In this document: piece after piece, positions 35,573-49,900 of the stretch | Layout: the number at the start of each line of letters is the position of its first letter | How positions within the stretch are numbered: position 1 is the stretch's first letter | Source of the DNA: Mercurialis annua | Taxonomy: Eukaryota > Streptophyta > Magnoliopsida > Malpighiales > Euphorbiaceae | Reading direction: 5' to 3' | Length of the DNA: 64,000 bases | Assembly (NCBI RefSeq): GCF_937616625.2 | Contig: NC_065571.1 | Location: 20,273,701 to 20,337,700, forward strand | Made by a program: the position numbers and the translations under genes | The notes under the pieces: generated by a model | Databases searched by the model: none | Told to the model about the DNA's origin: nothing | Seen by the model: only the letters and a program-made list of their open reading frames with translations

Positions 35573-36300
35573 GTTTGGCTTGAATCGCATAAAGGTGAAA
35601 TGTTAGGATTTGTTTCGTAATATTTTAAACGTTTGGATTTGTGTCGTAACGTTTTAAACGTTTGGCTTAAATTACTAAAAAGGTGAAACATTAGAATTTG
35701 TTTTGTAACGTTTTAAATGTTTGGCTTAAATAGCCAAAAAGGTGAAACGTTAGGATTTGTTTCGAAAAGTTTTAAACGTTTGGATTGGTTTATTAACGTT
35801 TTAAACTTTTGGCTTAAATCACTAAAAAGGTGAACATTTGGATTTGTTTTGAAACGTTTTAAACGTTTGGCTTAAATCACTCAAAAGGTGAAACGTTACG
35901 ATTTGTTTCATAGCATTTTAAAAGTTTGGCTTAAATTTCTAAAAAGGTGAAACGTTAGGATTTTTTTCGTAGCATTGTAAACGCTTAAATTAAATCGCTA
36001 AAAAGGTGAAACGTTTGGATATGTTTCGTAACGTTTTAAACGTTTCGCTTAAATCGCTAAAGAGGTGAAACGTTTTGATTAGTTACATAACGTTTTAAAC
36101 ATTTGGATTGGTTAAGTAATGTTTTAAATGTTTGGCTTAAATCACTAAAAAGGTGAAACGTTTGGATTTGTTTCCTTAGGTTTGTAATCGTTTGGCTTTA
36201 ATCGCTAAAAATGTAAAACGTTTGGATTTGTTTCGTAACGTTTTAAACATTTTGCTAAATCGCTAAAAAGGGGAAACGTTAGGATTTGTTTCGTAACGTT
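35573..36300 (-). repeat. Inverted satellite block (728 bp)
   Basis: The satellite runs on the opposite strand here (GGCTTAAATCGCTAAAAAGG in place of its complement). The left junction AAGCCAAGTTTGGCTT is head-to-head and nearly palindromic. The right junction is AACGTTCAAAAAAATCC. The rest of the block is forward. Confidence 0.92.
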
Positions 36301-39300
36301 CAAAAAAATCCAAACGTTTCACCTTTTTAGCGATTTAAGCCAAATGTTTAAAATATTACGGAACACCTCAAAACGTTTAAAACAAAGGAAATCCTAAAGT
36401 TTCACTTTTTTAGCGATTTAAGCCAAACGTTTAAAATATTACAAACCAAATCCTAACTTTTCACCTTTTAGCGATTTAAGCGAAACATATAAAATGTTAC
36501 GAAACAAATACAAATGGTTTAAATATTACGAAACAAATCCTAACATTTAACCTTTATTAGCTATTGAAGGCAAACGTTTACGAACGTTATGAAACAAATC
36601 TAAACGTATCACCTTTTTAGCGATTTACGCCAATCTTTACGAAACAAATCCAAACATTTCACCTTTTTAGCGATTTAAGCCAAACATAAAAAATGTTACG
36701 AAACTAATCGAAATGTTTAAAACATTACGAAACAAATCCAAACGTTTCACCTTTTATGCAATTTAAGCCAAACATTAACAAACGCTACAAAACAAATCCA
36801 AACGTTTCACTTTTTAATCAATTTAAGCAAAATATTTAAAACGTTATGAAACCAATTTGAACGTTTAAAACGTTACGAAACAATTTCAAACGTTTTACCT
36901 CTTTAGCAATTTAAGCCACACGTTTAAAACATTATGAAACAAATTCTAACGTTTTGCCTTTTTAGCGATTTAAGCCAAATGTTTAAAACGTTATGAAACA
37001 AATCCTAACTATCCCCTTTTTTAGCGATTAAAACCAAATGTTTAAAACGTTTCGAAACAAATCCAAACGTGTCCACTTTTTAGTGATTTAAGGCAAACGT
37101 TTAAAACGCTACGAAACCAATCCATACATTTAAAACGTTACAAAACAAATCCTAACGTTTCGCCTTTTTAGCGATTTAAGATAAACGTTTATAAACGTTA
37201 CGAAATAAATCCAAACGTTTCACATTTTTAGCGATTTAATACGAAACGTTAAAAACGTTACGAATACAATACAAACGTTTAAAACGGTACGAAACAAATC
37301 CTAACGTTTTCCCTTTTAAGGCCAAACGTTTAAAACGAAACAATACAAATCCTAACGTTTCGCCTTTTAAACGATTTAAGACAATCATTTAACACGTTAC
37401 AAAACAATTCCTAACGTTTCCACTTAGCGATTTAAGCCAAATGTTTAAAACGTTACGAAACAAATTCAAACGTTTCACCTTTTTTGCGATTTAAGCCAAA
37501 CGATTAAAAACGTTACATAACAAATCCAAGCGTTTCGCCCTTTTAGCGATTTAAGCCAAACATTTAAAACGTTACTTAACCAAACCTAATGTTTAAAACG
37601 TTATGAAACAAATCCTAAAGTTTTACCTTTTTAGAGATTTAAGCCAAACGTTTAAAACGTTACAAAACAAATCCAAATGTTTCACCTTTTTAGCGATTTA
37701 AGCTGAACATTTACAAACGTTACGAAATAAATCCAAACGTTTCACCTTTTTAATATATTTAAGCCAAACATTTAAAACGTTACGAAACCAATCTAAATGT
37801 TTAAATCGTTACCAAAAAATCCAAACGTTTCTCCTTATTAGAGAATTAAGCCAAATGTTTAAAACGTTATGAAACAAATCTAACTTTTCACTTTCTTAGC
37901 GATTTAAGCCAAACGTTAACAATGTTACGAAACAAATCCCAACGTTTCACCTTTTTAGCAAATTAAGCCAAACGTTTAATACTTTTCGGAACAAATCCAC
38001 ATGTTTAACCTTTTTAGAGATTTAAGCCATATGTTTAAAAAGTTACGAAACCAATCCAAACGTTTCAACCGTTAAGAAAATTCAAACGTTTCACCTTTTT
38101 AGCGATTTAAGCCGAATTTTTAAAATATTAAGAAATAACTCCAATCGTTTAAAACGAAACAAATCCTAACGTTTCACCTTCGTAGCGATTTAAGCCAAAC
38201 GTTTAAAATGTTACAAACCAAATTCTCACGTTTCACCTTTTAGCGATTTAAGCAAAACATTAAAAATGTTACGAAACAAATCCTAAAATTTTACCTTTTT
38301 TAGCGAATGAAGCTAAACATTTACAAACGTTACAAAACAAATCCAAACGTTTCACTTTTTAGCGATTTAAGCCAAACGTTAACAAACGTTACGAAACAAA
38401 TCCAAACGTTTCACTTTTTAGCGATTTAAGCCAAACATTTAAAATGTTACGAAACTAATCCAAACGTTTAAAACGTTACGAAATAAATCCAAACATTTCA
38501 GCTTTTTTTATCAATTTATGCCAAATATTTAAAACGTTATGAAACCAATTTAAACGTTTAAAACGTTACGAAACAAATTCAAACGTTTCACCTTTTTAGC
38601 GATTTAAGACAAATGGTTACAAACGTTACGAAACAAATCCAAACGTTTCACCTTTTTAGTGATTTAAGCCAAACGTTTAAAATGTTAAAAAACCTATCCA
38701 AACGTTTAAAACGTTACGAAACAAATCCTAACGTTTTACCTCTTTAGCATTTTAAGCCAAACATTTAAAACGTTACAAAACAAATCCAAATGTTTCACCT
38801 TTTTAGCGATTTAAGCCAAACGTTTAAAACGTTACGAAAGAAATTCAAACATTTAAAACAAAACAAATCCTGACGTTTCCCCATTTTAAGGATTTAAGCA
38901 AAACGTTTAAAACGTTACGAAACAAATCCTAAAGTTTCACCTTCTAGCGATTTAAGCAAAACGTTTAAATCGTTACAAAAAAATCCAAACGATTAAAAAG
39001 TTACGAAACAAATCCTAACATTTCACCTTTTTAGTGATTGAAGTCAAACGTTTACAAACATTACGAAACAAATCCAAACGTTTCACCTTTTTAGCGATTT
39101 AAGCCAAACGTTTACAAACGTTACGAAAAAAATCCAAATGTTTCACCTTTTTAGCGATATAAGCCAAACATTTAAAAAGTTACGAAATCAATCCAAACGT
39201 TTAAATAATTACGAAACAAACCGAAACGTTTCACCTTTCTTGCGATTTAAGCCGAATGTTTACAAACATTACGAAACAAATCCAAATGTTTCACCTTTTT

Positions 39301-39463
39301 ATCAATTTAAGCCAAATATTTAAAATGTTGCGAAACCAATCCAAACGTTTAAAAATTTACGAAACAAATCCAAACGTTTCATCTTTTTAGCGATTTAGGC
39401 CAAACGTTTAAAAACATTACATAACAAATCCAAACGATTCACTTTTTTAGCGATTTAAGCCAA

Positions 39464-40525
39464 ACGTATTAAACGTAACGAAACCAATCCAAACATTTAA
39501 AACGTTACGAAACAAATCCTAACGTTTCCTCTTTTTAGCCATTGAAGCCAAACGTTTACAAACGTTACGAAACAAATCCAAAAGTTTGACCTTTTTAGAG
39601 ATTTAAGTCAAATGATTACAAACGTTACGAAATAAATCAAAACGCTTCACCTTTTTAGCGAGTTAAGCCAAACATTTAAATTGTTAGTTAACCAATCCAA
39701 ATGTTTCACCTTTTTATCAAAACCAATCCAAACGTTTAAAACGTTACAAAAAAATCCAAACGTTTCCCTTTATTAGCGATTTAAGACAAACGTTTAAAAA
39801 GATTACGAAACAAATCGAAACGTTTCACCTTTTTTAGTGACATAAGCCAAACGTTTAAAACGTTACGAAACAAATCCTAACATTTCACCTATTTAGTGAT
39901 TTAAGCCAAACGTTTAAAACTTAAAGAAATAAATCCTAATGTTTCGCCTTTTAAGAGATTTAAGCCAAACATTTAAAACGTTACGAAACAAATCCTAACG
40001 TTTCCCCTATTTAGCGATTGAAGCCAACGTATTAAACGTAACGAAACCAATCCAAACATTTAAAACGTTACGAAACAAATCCTAACGTTTCCTCTTTTTA
40101 GCCATTGAAGCCAAACGTTTACAAACGTTACGAAACAAATCCAAAAGTTTGACCTTTTTAGAGATTTAAGTCAAATGATTACAAACGTTACGAAATAAAT
40201 CAAAACACTTCACCTTTTTAGCGAGTTAAGCCAAACATTTAAATTGTTAGTTAACCAATCCAAATGTTTCACCTTTTTATCAAAACCAATCCAAACGTTT
40301 AAAACGTTACAAAAAAATCCAAACGTTTCCCTTTATTAGCGATTTAAGACAAACGTTTAAAAAGATTACGAAACAAATCGAAACGTTTCACCTTTTTTAG
40401 TGACATAAGCCAAACGTTTAAAACGTTACGAAACAAATCCTAACATTTCACCTATTTAGTGATTTAAGCCAAACGTTTAAAACTTAAAGAAATAAATCCT
40501 AATGTGTCGCCTTTTAAGAGATTTA
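39464..40525. repeat. 563-bp tandem duplication in satellite
   Basis: The sequence from about 39464 repeats from about 40027 with a period of 563 bp (for example GCCATTGAAGCC at 39538 and 40101). The copies are nearly identical, including the unusual CCTTTTTATCAAAACC junction. It is recent and separate from the 3,140-bp repeat. Confidence 0.85.
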
Positions 40526-40540
40526 AGTCAAACTTTAACA

Positions 40541-43500
40541 AAAGCTACGAAACAAATCCAAACTTTTCTCCTTTTTAGCGGTTGAAGCCAAACGATTACA
40601 AACGGTACGAAACAAATCCAAACGTTTCACCTTTTTAGCGATTTAAGCCAAACATTTAAAATATTACTTAACCAATCCAAACATTTTACCTTTTTAGCGA
40701 TTTAAGCCAAACGTTTAAGACGCTATGAAACCAATCCAAACGTTTAAAACGTTGCAAATATCAAACATTTCCCTTTTTTAGAGATTTAAGCCAAATGTTT
40801 ACAAAAGTTACGAAACAAATTCAAACAATTAACCATTTTAGCGATTTAAGCCAAACGTTTAAAACGTTTCGAAACAAATCCAAACGTTTTACCTTTTTAG
40901 CGATTTAAGCCATACGTTTAAAACGGTACGGAACCAATCCAAACGTATAAAACGATACAAAACAAATCAAAACGTTTCACCTTTTTAGCCATTTAAGCCA
41001 AACGTTTTCAAACGTTATGAAACAAATCCAAACGTTTAAAACATTACGAAACCAATCCAAACGTTTAAAACATTACGAAACAAATCCAAACGTTTAAAAC
41101 GTTACGAAACAAATCCCATCATTTAACGTTTTTAGCGATTTAAGCCAAACGTTTAAAACTGTTCGAAACAAATCCTAGCATTTTGCCTTTTTAGCGGTTT
41201 GTGCTAAACGTTTAAAACGTTACGAAATCCTAACTATTACCCTTTTTTGCGACTTTAGAGAAATGTTAAAACATTTCGAAATAAATCAAAACGGGTCCTC
41301 TTTTTAGTTATATTTAAGGCAAACGTTTAAAATGATACGAAAAAAATCCTAACGTTTCACCATTTTAGTGATTTAAGCCAAACGTTATTTTAGTGATTTA
41401 AGCCAAACGTTTAAAACATTACGAAGCCAATCGGAACGTTTAAAACGTTACGAAATAAATCCTAGCGTTTCACCTTTTAAGTAATTTAAGCCAAATGCTT
41501 AAAACGTAACTAAACAAATCCTAACGTTTAGTCTTTTTAACGATTTAAGCCAAACATTGAAAATGTTACGAAACAAATGCTTACATATCCCCTCTTTTGC
41601 GATTTAAGCCAAACGTTTAAAACGTTACAAAACAAATCCAAACATTTCACCTTTTTAGCGATTTAAGAAAATCGTTTACAAACGTTACGAAAAAAATCCA
41701 AATGTTTCACCTTTTTAGCGATTTAAGCCAAACATTTAAAAAGTTACGAAACCAATCCAAACGTTTAAATAATTACGAAACAAATCTAAACGTTTTACCT
41801 TTTTAGCGATTTAAGCCAAATGTTTACAAACATTACAAAACAAATCCAAATGTTTCACATTTTTATCAATTTAAGCCAAATATTTAAAACGTTGCAAAAC
41901 CAACCCAAACGTTTAAAAAGTTACGAAACAAATCCAAACGTTTCATCTTTTTAGCGATTTAGGCCAAACGTTTACAAACATTACATAACAAATCCAAACG
42001 ATTCACTTTTTTAGCGATTTAAGCCAAACGTATAAAACGTAACGAAACCAATCCAAACATTTAAAACGTTACGAAACAAATCCTAACGTTTCCTCTTTTT
42101 AGCCATTTAAGCCAAACGTTTACAAACGTTACGAAACAAATCCAAAAGTTTCACCTTTTTAGAGATTTAAACCAAACGATTACAAACGTTACGAAATAAA
42201 TCAAAACGCTCCACCTTTTTAGCGAGTTAAGCCAAACATTTAAATTGTTGCTTAACCAATCCAAACGTTTCACCTTTTTAGCGATTTAAGACAATTGTTT
42301 AAAACACTTCAAAACCAATCCAAACGTTTAAAACGTTAAAAAAAATCCAAATGTTTCCCTTTATTAGCGATTTAAGACAAACGTTTAAAAAATTACGAAA
42401 CAAATCGAAACGTTTCGCCTTTTTTAGTGATTTAAGCCAAACGTTTAAAACGTTACGAAACAAATCCTAACATTTCACCTATTTAGTGATTTAAGCCAAA
42501 CGTTTAAAACTTAACGAAATAAATCCTAATGTTTCGCCTTTTAAGAGATTTAAGCCAAACATTTAAAACGTTACGAAACAAATCCTAACGTTTCCCCTAT
42601 TTAGCGATTGAAGCCAAACGCTACAAATTTTTGGAAACTAATCCAAACGTTTCACCCTTTTTAACAATATAAGCCAAACGTTTAAAACATTATTTAACCA
42701 ATCTAAACGTTTATAACATTATGAAACAAATGCAAACGTTTCACCTTTTTAGCGATTTAAGCGAAATGTTTAAAATGTTACGAAACAATAAACGTTTAAA
42801 ACGTTTCAAAACAAATCCTAACGTTTCACCTTTTTAGCGATTTAAGACAGAACGTCTAAAATATTACAAAACAAATCCAAATATTTCACCTTTTTAGCGA
42901 TTTAAGCGAAACGTTTAAAATATTACGAAATAAATTCAAACGATTAAAAGAAAAGAAATTCTAACGTTTCCCCTTTTTAGGGATTTAAGCAAAACGTTTA
43001 AAACGTTACGAAAAAAATCCTAACATTTCACCTTTTAGCGATTAAAGCGAGACGTTTAAAATGTTACGAAACAAATCCAAACGTTTCATCTTTTTAGCTA
43101 TTTAAGCCAAACGTTTACAAACGTTACGAAACAAATCCAAACGTTTCACATTTTTAGCGATTTAAGCCAAACATTTAAAACGTTACGAAACCGATCCAAA
43201 CGTTTAAAACGTTACGAAACAAATCCAAACGTTTCACCTTCTTAGTGATTTAAGCCAAACGTTTACAAACGTTACGAAACAAATCCAAACGTTTCACCTT
43301 TTTTACTATTTAGGCCAAATATTTGAAACGTTACGAAACAAATCCTAACGTTTTCCCTTTTTAGCGATTTAAGCCAAACATTACTAATGTTTCTAAACAA
43401 ATCCAAATGTTTCACCTTTTTAGCGATATAAGTCAAACATTTAAAGCGTTAGGAAACTAATCCAAATATTTTTTAACGTTACGAAAAAAATCCTAAGGTT

Positions 43501-46500
43501 ACACCTTTTAAGCGATTTAAGCCAAACGTTTAGGAACGTTACGAAACAAATCTAAACGTTTTACCTTTTTAGCGATTTAAACCAAACGTTTAAAACGTAA
43601 CGAAAACAATCAAAACATTTAAACGTTATGAAGTATATCCTAACGTTTCCTCGTTTTAGCCATTTAAGTCAATCTTTAACAAAAGCTACGAAACAAATCC
43701 AAACTTTTCTCCTTTTTAGCGGTTGAAGCCAAACGATTACAAATGGTACGAAACAAATCCAAACGTTTCACCATTTTAGCGATTTAAGCCAAACATTTAA
43801 AATATTACTTAACCAATCCAAACATTTCACCTTTTTAGCGATTTAAGCCAAACGTTTAAGACGCTACGAAACCAATCCAAACGTTTAAAACGTTGCAAAT
43901 ATCAAACATTTCCCTTTTTTAGAGATTTAAGACAAATATTTACAAAAGTTACGAAACAAATCCAAACAATTAACCATTTTAGCGATTTAAGCCAAACGTT
44001 TAAAACGTTTCGAAACAAATCCAAACGTTTTACCTTTTTAGCGATTTAAGCCAAACGTTTAAAACGTTACGGAACCAATCCAAACGTATAAAACGATACA
44101 AAACAAATCCAAACGTTTCACCTTTTTAGCCATTTAAGCCAAACGTTTTCAAACGTTATGAAACAAATCCAAACGTTTAAAACATTACGAAACCAATCCA
44201 AACGTTTAAAACATTACGAAACAAATCCAAACGTTTAAAACGTTACGAAACAAATCCCATCATTTAACGTTTTTAGCGATTTAAGCCAAACGTTTAAAAC
44301 TGTTCGAAACAAATCCTAGCATTTTGCCTTTTTAGCGGTTTGTGCTAAACGTTTAAAACGTTACGAAATCCTAACTATTACCCTTTTTTGCGACTTTAGA
44401 GAAATGTTAAAACATTTCGAAATAAATCAAAACGGGTCCTCTTTTTAGTTATATTTAAGGCAAACGTTTAAAATGATACGAAAAAAATCCTAACGTTTCA
44501 CCATTTTAGTGATTTAAGCCAAACGTTATTTTAGTGATTTAAGTCAAACGTTTAAAACATTACGAAGCCAATCGGAACGTTTAAAACGTTACGAAATAAA
44601 TCCTAGCGTTTCACCTTTTAAGTAATTTAAGCCAAATGCTTAAAACGTAACTAAACAAATCCTAACGTTTAGTCTTTTTAACGATTTAAGCCAAACATTG
44701 AAAATGTTACGAAACAAATGCTTACATATCCCCTCTTTTGCGATTTAAGCCAAACGTTTAAAACGTTACAAAACAAATCCAAACATTTCACCTTTTTAGC
44801 GATTTAAGAAAATCGTTTACAAACGTTACGAAAAAAATCCAAATGTTTCACCTTTTTAGCGATTTAAGCCAAACATTTAAAAAGTTACGAAACCAATCCA
44901 AACGTTTAAATAATTACGAAACAAATCTAAACGTTTTACCTTTTTAGCGATTTAAGCCAAATGTTTACAAACATTAGAAAACAAATCCAAATGTTTCACA
45001 TTTTTATCAATTTAAGCCAAATATTTAAAACGTTGCAAAACCAACCCAAACGTTTAAAAAGTTACGAAACAAATCCAAACGTTTCATCTTTTTAGCGATT
45101 TAGGCCAAACGTTTACAAACATTACATAACAAATCCAAACGATTCACTTTTTTAGCGATTTAAGCCAAACGTTTAAAACGTAACGAAACCAATCCAAACA
45201 TTTAAAACGTTACGAAACAAATCCTAACGTTTCCTCTTTTTAGCCATTTAAGCCAAACGTTTACAAACGTTACGAAACAAATCCAAAAGTTTCACCTTTT
45301 TAGAGATTTAAACCAAACGATTACAAACGTTACGAAATAAATCAAAACGCTTCACCTTTTTAGCGAGTTAAGCCAAACATTTAAATTGTTACTTAACCAA
45401 TCCAAACGTTTCACCTTTTTAGCGATTTAAGCCAATTGTTTAAAATGCTTCAAAACCAATCCAAACGTTTAAAACGTTAAAAAAAATCCAAATGTTTCCC
45501 TTTATTAGCGATTTAAGACAAACGTTTAAAAAATTACGAAACAAATCGAAACGTTTCGCCTTTTTTAGTGATTTAAGCGAAACGTTTAAAACGTTACGAA
45601 ACAAATCCTAACATTTCACCTATTAAGTGATTTAAGCCAAACGTTTAAAACTTAACGAAATAAATCCTAATGTTTCGCCTTTTAAGAGATTTAAGCCAAA
45701 CATTTAAAACGTTACGAAACAAATCCTAACGTTTCCCCTATTTAGCGATTGAAGCCAAACGCTACAAATTTTTGGAAACTAATCCAAACGTTTCACCCTT
45801 TTAGCGATATAAGCCAAACGTTTAAAACATTATTTAACCAATCTAAACGTTTATAACATTATGAAACAAATGCAAACGTTTCACCTTTTTAGCGATTTAA
45901 GCGAAATGTTTAAAATGTTACGAAACAATAAACGTTTAAAACGTTTCAAAACAAATCCTAACGTTTCACCTTTTTAGCGATTTAAGACAGAACTTCTAAA
46001 ATATTACAAAACAAATCCAAATGTTTCACCTTTTTAGCGATTTAAGCGAAACGTTTAAAATATTACGAAATAAATTCAAACGATTAAAAGAAAAGAAATT
46101 CTAACGTTTCCCCTTTTCAGCGATTTAAGCAAAACGTTTAAAACGTTACGAAAAAAATCCTAACATTTCACCTTTTAGCGATTAAAGCGAGACGTTTAAA
46201 ATGTTGCGAAACAAATCCAAACGTTTCATCTTTTTAGCTATTTAAGCCAAACATTTACAAACGTTACGAAACAAATCCAAACGTTTCACATTTTTAGCGA
46301 TTTAAGCCAAACATTTAAAACGTTACGAAACCGATCCAAACGTTTAAAACGTTACGAAACAAATCCAAACGTTTCACCTTCTTAGTGATTTAAGCCAAAC
46401 GTTTACAAACGTTACGAAACAAATCCAAACGTTTCACCTTTTTTACTATTTAGGCCAAATATTTGAAACGTTACGAAACAAATCCTAACGTTTTCCCTTT

Positions 46501-49500
46501 TTAGCGATTTAAGCCAAACATTACTAATGTTTCTAAACAAATCCAAATGTTTCACCTTTTTAGCGATATAAGCCAAACATTTAAAGCGTTAGGAAACTAA
46601 TCCAAATGTTTTTTAACGTTACGAAAAAAATCCTAAGGTTACACCTTTTAAGCGATTTAAGCCAAACGTTTAGGAACGTTACGAAACAAATCTAAACGTT
46701 TTACCTTTTTAGCGATTTAAACCAAACGTTTAAAACGTAACGAAAACAATCAAAACATTTAAACGTTATGAAGTATATCCTAACGTTTCCTCGTTTTAGC
46801 CATTTAAGTCAATCTTTAACAAAAGCTACGAAACAAATCCAAACTTTTCTCCTTTTTAGCGGTTGAAGCCAAACGATTACAAATGGTACGAAACAAATCC
46901 AAACGTTTCACCATTTTAGCGATTTAAGCCAAACATTTAAAATATTACTTAACCAATCCAAACATTTCACCTTTTTAGCGATTTAAGCCAAACGTTTAAG
47001 ACGCTACGAAACCAATCCAAACGTTTAAAACGTTGCAAATATCAAACATTTCCCTTTTTTAGAGATTTAAGACAAATATTTACAAAAGTTACGAAACAAA
47101 TCCAAACAATTAACCATTTTAGCGATTTAAGCCAAACGTTTAAAACGTTTCGAAACAAATCCAAACGTTTTACCTTTTTAGCGATTTAAGCCAAACGTTT
47201 AAAACGTTACGGAACCAATCCAAACGTATAAAACGATACAAAACAAATCCAAACGTTTCACCTTTTTAGCCATTTAAGCCAAACGTTTTCAAACGTTATG
47301 AAACAAATCCAAACGTTTAAAACATTACGAAACCAATCCAAACGTTTAAAACATTACGAAACAAATCCAAACGTTTAAAACGTTACGAAACAAATCCCAT
47401 CATTTAACGTTTTTAGCGATTTAAGCCAAACGTTTAAAACTGTTCGAAACAAATCCTAGCATTTTTCCTTTTTAGCGGTTTGTGCTAAACGTTTAAAACG
47501 TTACGAAATCCTAACTATTACCCTTTTTTGCGACTTTAGAGAAATGTTAAAACATTTCGAAATAAATCAAAACGGGTCCTCTTTTTAGTTATATTTAAGG
47601 CAAACGTTTAAAATGATACGAAAAAAATCCTAACGTTTCACCATTTTAGTGATTTAAGCCAAACGTTATTTTAGTGATTTAAGCCAAACGTTTAAAACAT
47701 TACGAAGCCAATCGGAACGTTTAAAACGTTACGAAATAAATCCTAGCGTTTCACCTTTTAAGTAATTTAAGCCAAATGCTTAAAACGTAACGAAACAAAT
47801 CCTAACGTTTAGTCTTTTTAACGATTTAAGCCAAACATTGAAAATGTTACGAAACAAATGCTTACATATCCCCTCTTTTGCGATTTAAGCCAAACGTTTA
47901 AAACGTTACAAAACAAATCCAAACATTTCACCTTTTTAGCGATTTAAGCAATCGTTTACAAACGTTACGAAAAAAATCCAAATGTTTCACCTTTTTAGCG
48001 ATTTAAGCCAAACATTTAAAAAGTTACGAAACCAATCCAAACGTTTAAATAATTACGAAACAAATCTAAACGTTTTACCTTTTTAGCGATTTAAGCCAAA
48101 TGTTTACAAACATTAGAAAACAAATCCAAATGTTTCACATTTTTATCAATTTAAGCCAAATATTTAAAACGTTGCAAAACCAACCCAAACGTTTAAAAAG
48201 TTACGAAACAAATCCAAACGTTTCATCTTTTTAGCGATTTAGGCCAAACGTTTACAAACATTACATAACAAATCCAAACGATTCACTTTTTTAGCGATTT
48301 AAGCCAAACGTATAAAACGTAACGAAACCAATCCAAACATTTAAAACGTTACGAAACAAATCCTAACGTTTCCTCTTTTTAGCCATTTAAGCCAAACGTT
48401 TACAAACGTTACGAAACAAATCCAAAAGTTTCACCTTTTTAGAGATTTAAACCAAACGATTACAAACGTTACGAAATAAATCAAAACGCTTCACCTTTTT
48501 AGCGAGTTAAGCCAAACATTTAAATTGTTACTTAACCAATCCAAACGTTTCACCTTTTTAGCGATTTAAGCTAATTGTTTAAAACGCTTCAAAACCAATC
48601 CAAACGTTTAAAACGTTAAAAAAAATCCAAATGTTTCCCTTTATTAGCGATTTAAGACAAACGTTTAAAAAATTACGAAACAAATCGAAACGTTTCGCCT
48701 TTTTTAGTGATTTAAGCCAAACGTTTAAAACGTTACGAAACAAATCCTAACATTTCACCTTTTTAGTGATTTAAGGCAAACGTTTAAAACGTAACGAAAC
48801 AAATCCTAACGTTTCGCCTTTTAAGAGATTTAAGCCAAACATTTAAAACGTTGCGAAACAAATACTAACGTTTCCCCTATTTAGCGATTGAAGCCAAACG
48901 CTACAAATTTTTGGAAACTAATCCAAACGTTTCACCCTTTTAGCGATATAAGCCAAACGTTTAAAACATTATTTAACCAATCTAAACGTTTATAACATTA
49001 TGAAACAAATGCAAACGTTTCACCTTTTTAGCGATTTAAGCGAAATGTTTAAAATGTTACGAAACAATAAACGTTTAAAACGTTTCAAAACAAATCCTAA
49101 CGTTTCACCTTTTTAGCGATTTAAGACAGAACTTCTAAAATATTACAAAACAAATCCAAATATTTCACCTTTTTAGCGATTTAAGAGAAACGTTTAAAAT
49201 ATTACGAAATAAATTCAAACGATTAAAAGAAAAGAAATTCTAACGTTTCCCCTTTTCAGCGATTTAAGCAAAACGTTTAAAACGTTACGAAAAAAATCCT
49301 AACATTTCACCTTTTAGCGATTAAAGCGAGACGTTTAAAATGTTACGAAACAAATCCAAACGTTTCATCTTTTTAGCTATTTAAGCCAAACATTTACAAA
49401 CGTTACGAAACAAATCCAAACGTTTCACATTTTTAGCGATTTAAGCCAAACATTTAAAACGTTACGAAACCGATCCAAACGTTTAAAACGTTACGAAACA

Positions 49501-49900
49501 AATCCAAACGTTTCACCTTCTTAGTGATTTAAGCCAAACGTTTACAAACGTTACGAAACAAATCCAAACGTTTCACCTTTTTTACTATTTAGGCCAAATA
49601 TTTGAAACGTTACGAAACAAATCCTAACGTTTTCCCTTTTTAGCGATTTAAGCCAAACATTACTAATGTTTCTAAACAAATCCAAATGTTTCACCTTTTT
49701 AGCGATATAAGTCAAACATTTAAAGCGTTAGGAAACTAATCCAAATATTTTTTAACGTTACAAAAAAAATCCTAAGGTTACACCTTTTAAGCGATTTAAG
49801 CCAAACGTTTAGGAACGTTACGAAACAAATCTAAACGTTTTACCTTTTTAGCGATTTAAACCAAACGTTTAAAACGTAACGAAAACAATCAAAACATTTA
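40541..49900. repeat. 3,140-bp higher-order repeat, three copies
   Basis: The marker AAAAGCTACGAAACAAATCC recurs at 40541, 43681 and 46821 (period exactly 3,140). A second marker, TTAGCGATTGAAGCC with CTACAAATTTTTGG, recurs at 42601, 45742 and 48881. The copies differ by only a few bases per kilobase, while 60-bp units inside one copy differ strongly, the hallmark of higher-order homogenisation. The third copy breaks off near 49900 and is followed by a diverged partial copy (49900-50467) that skips about 2.1 kb of the unit. Confidence 0.92.
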
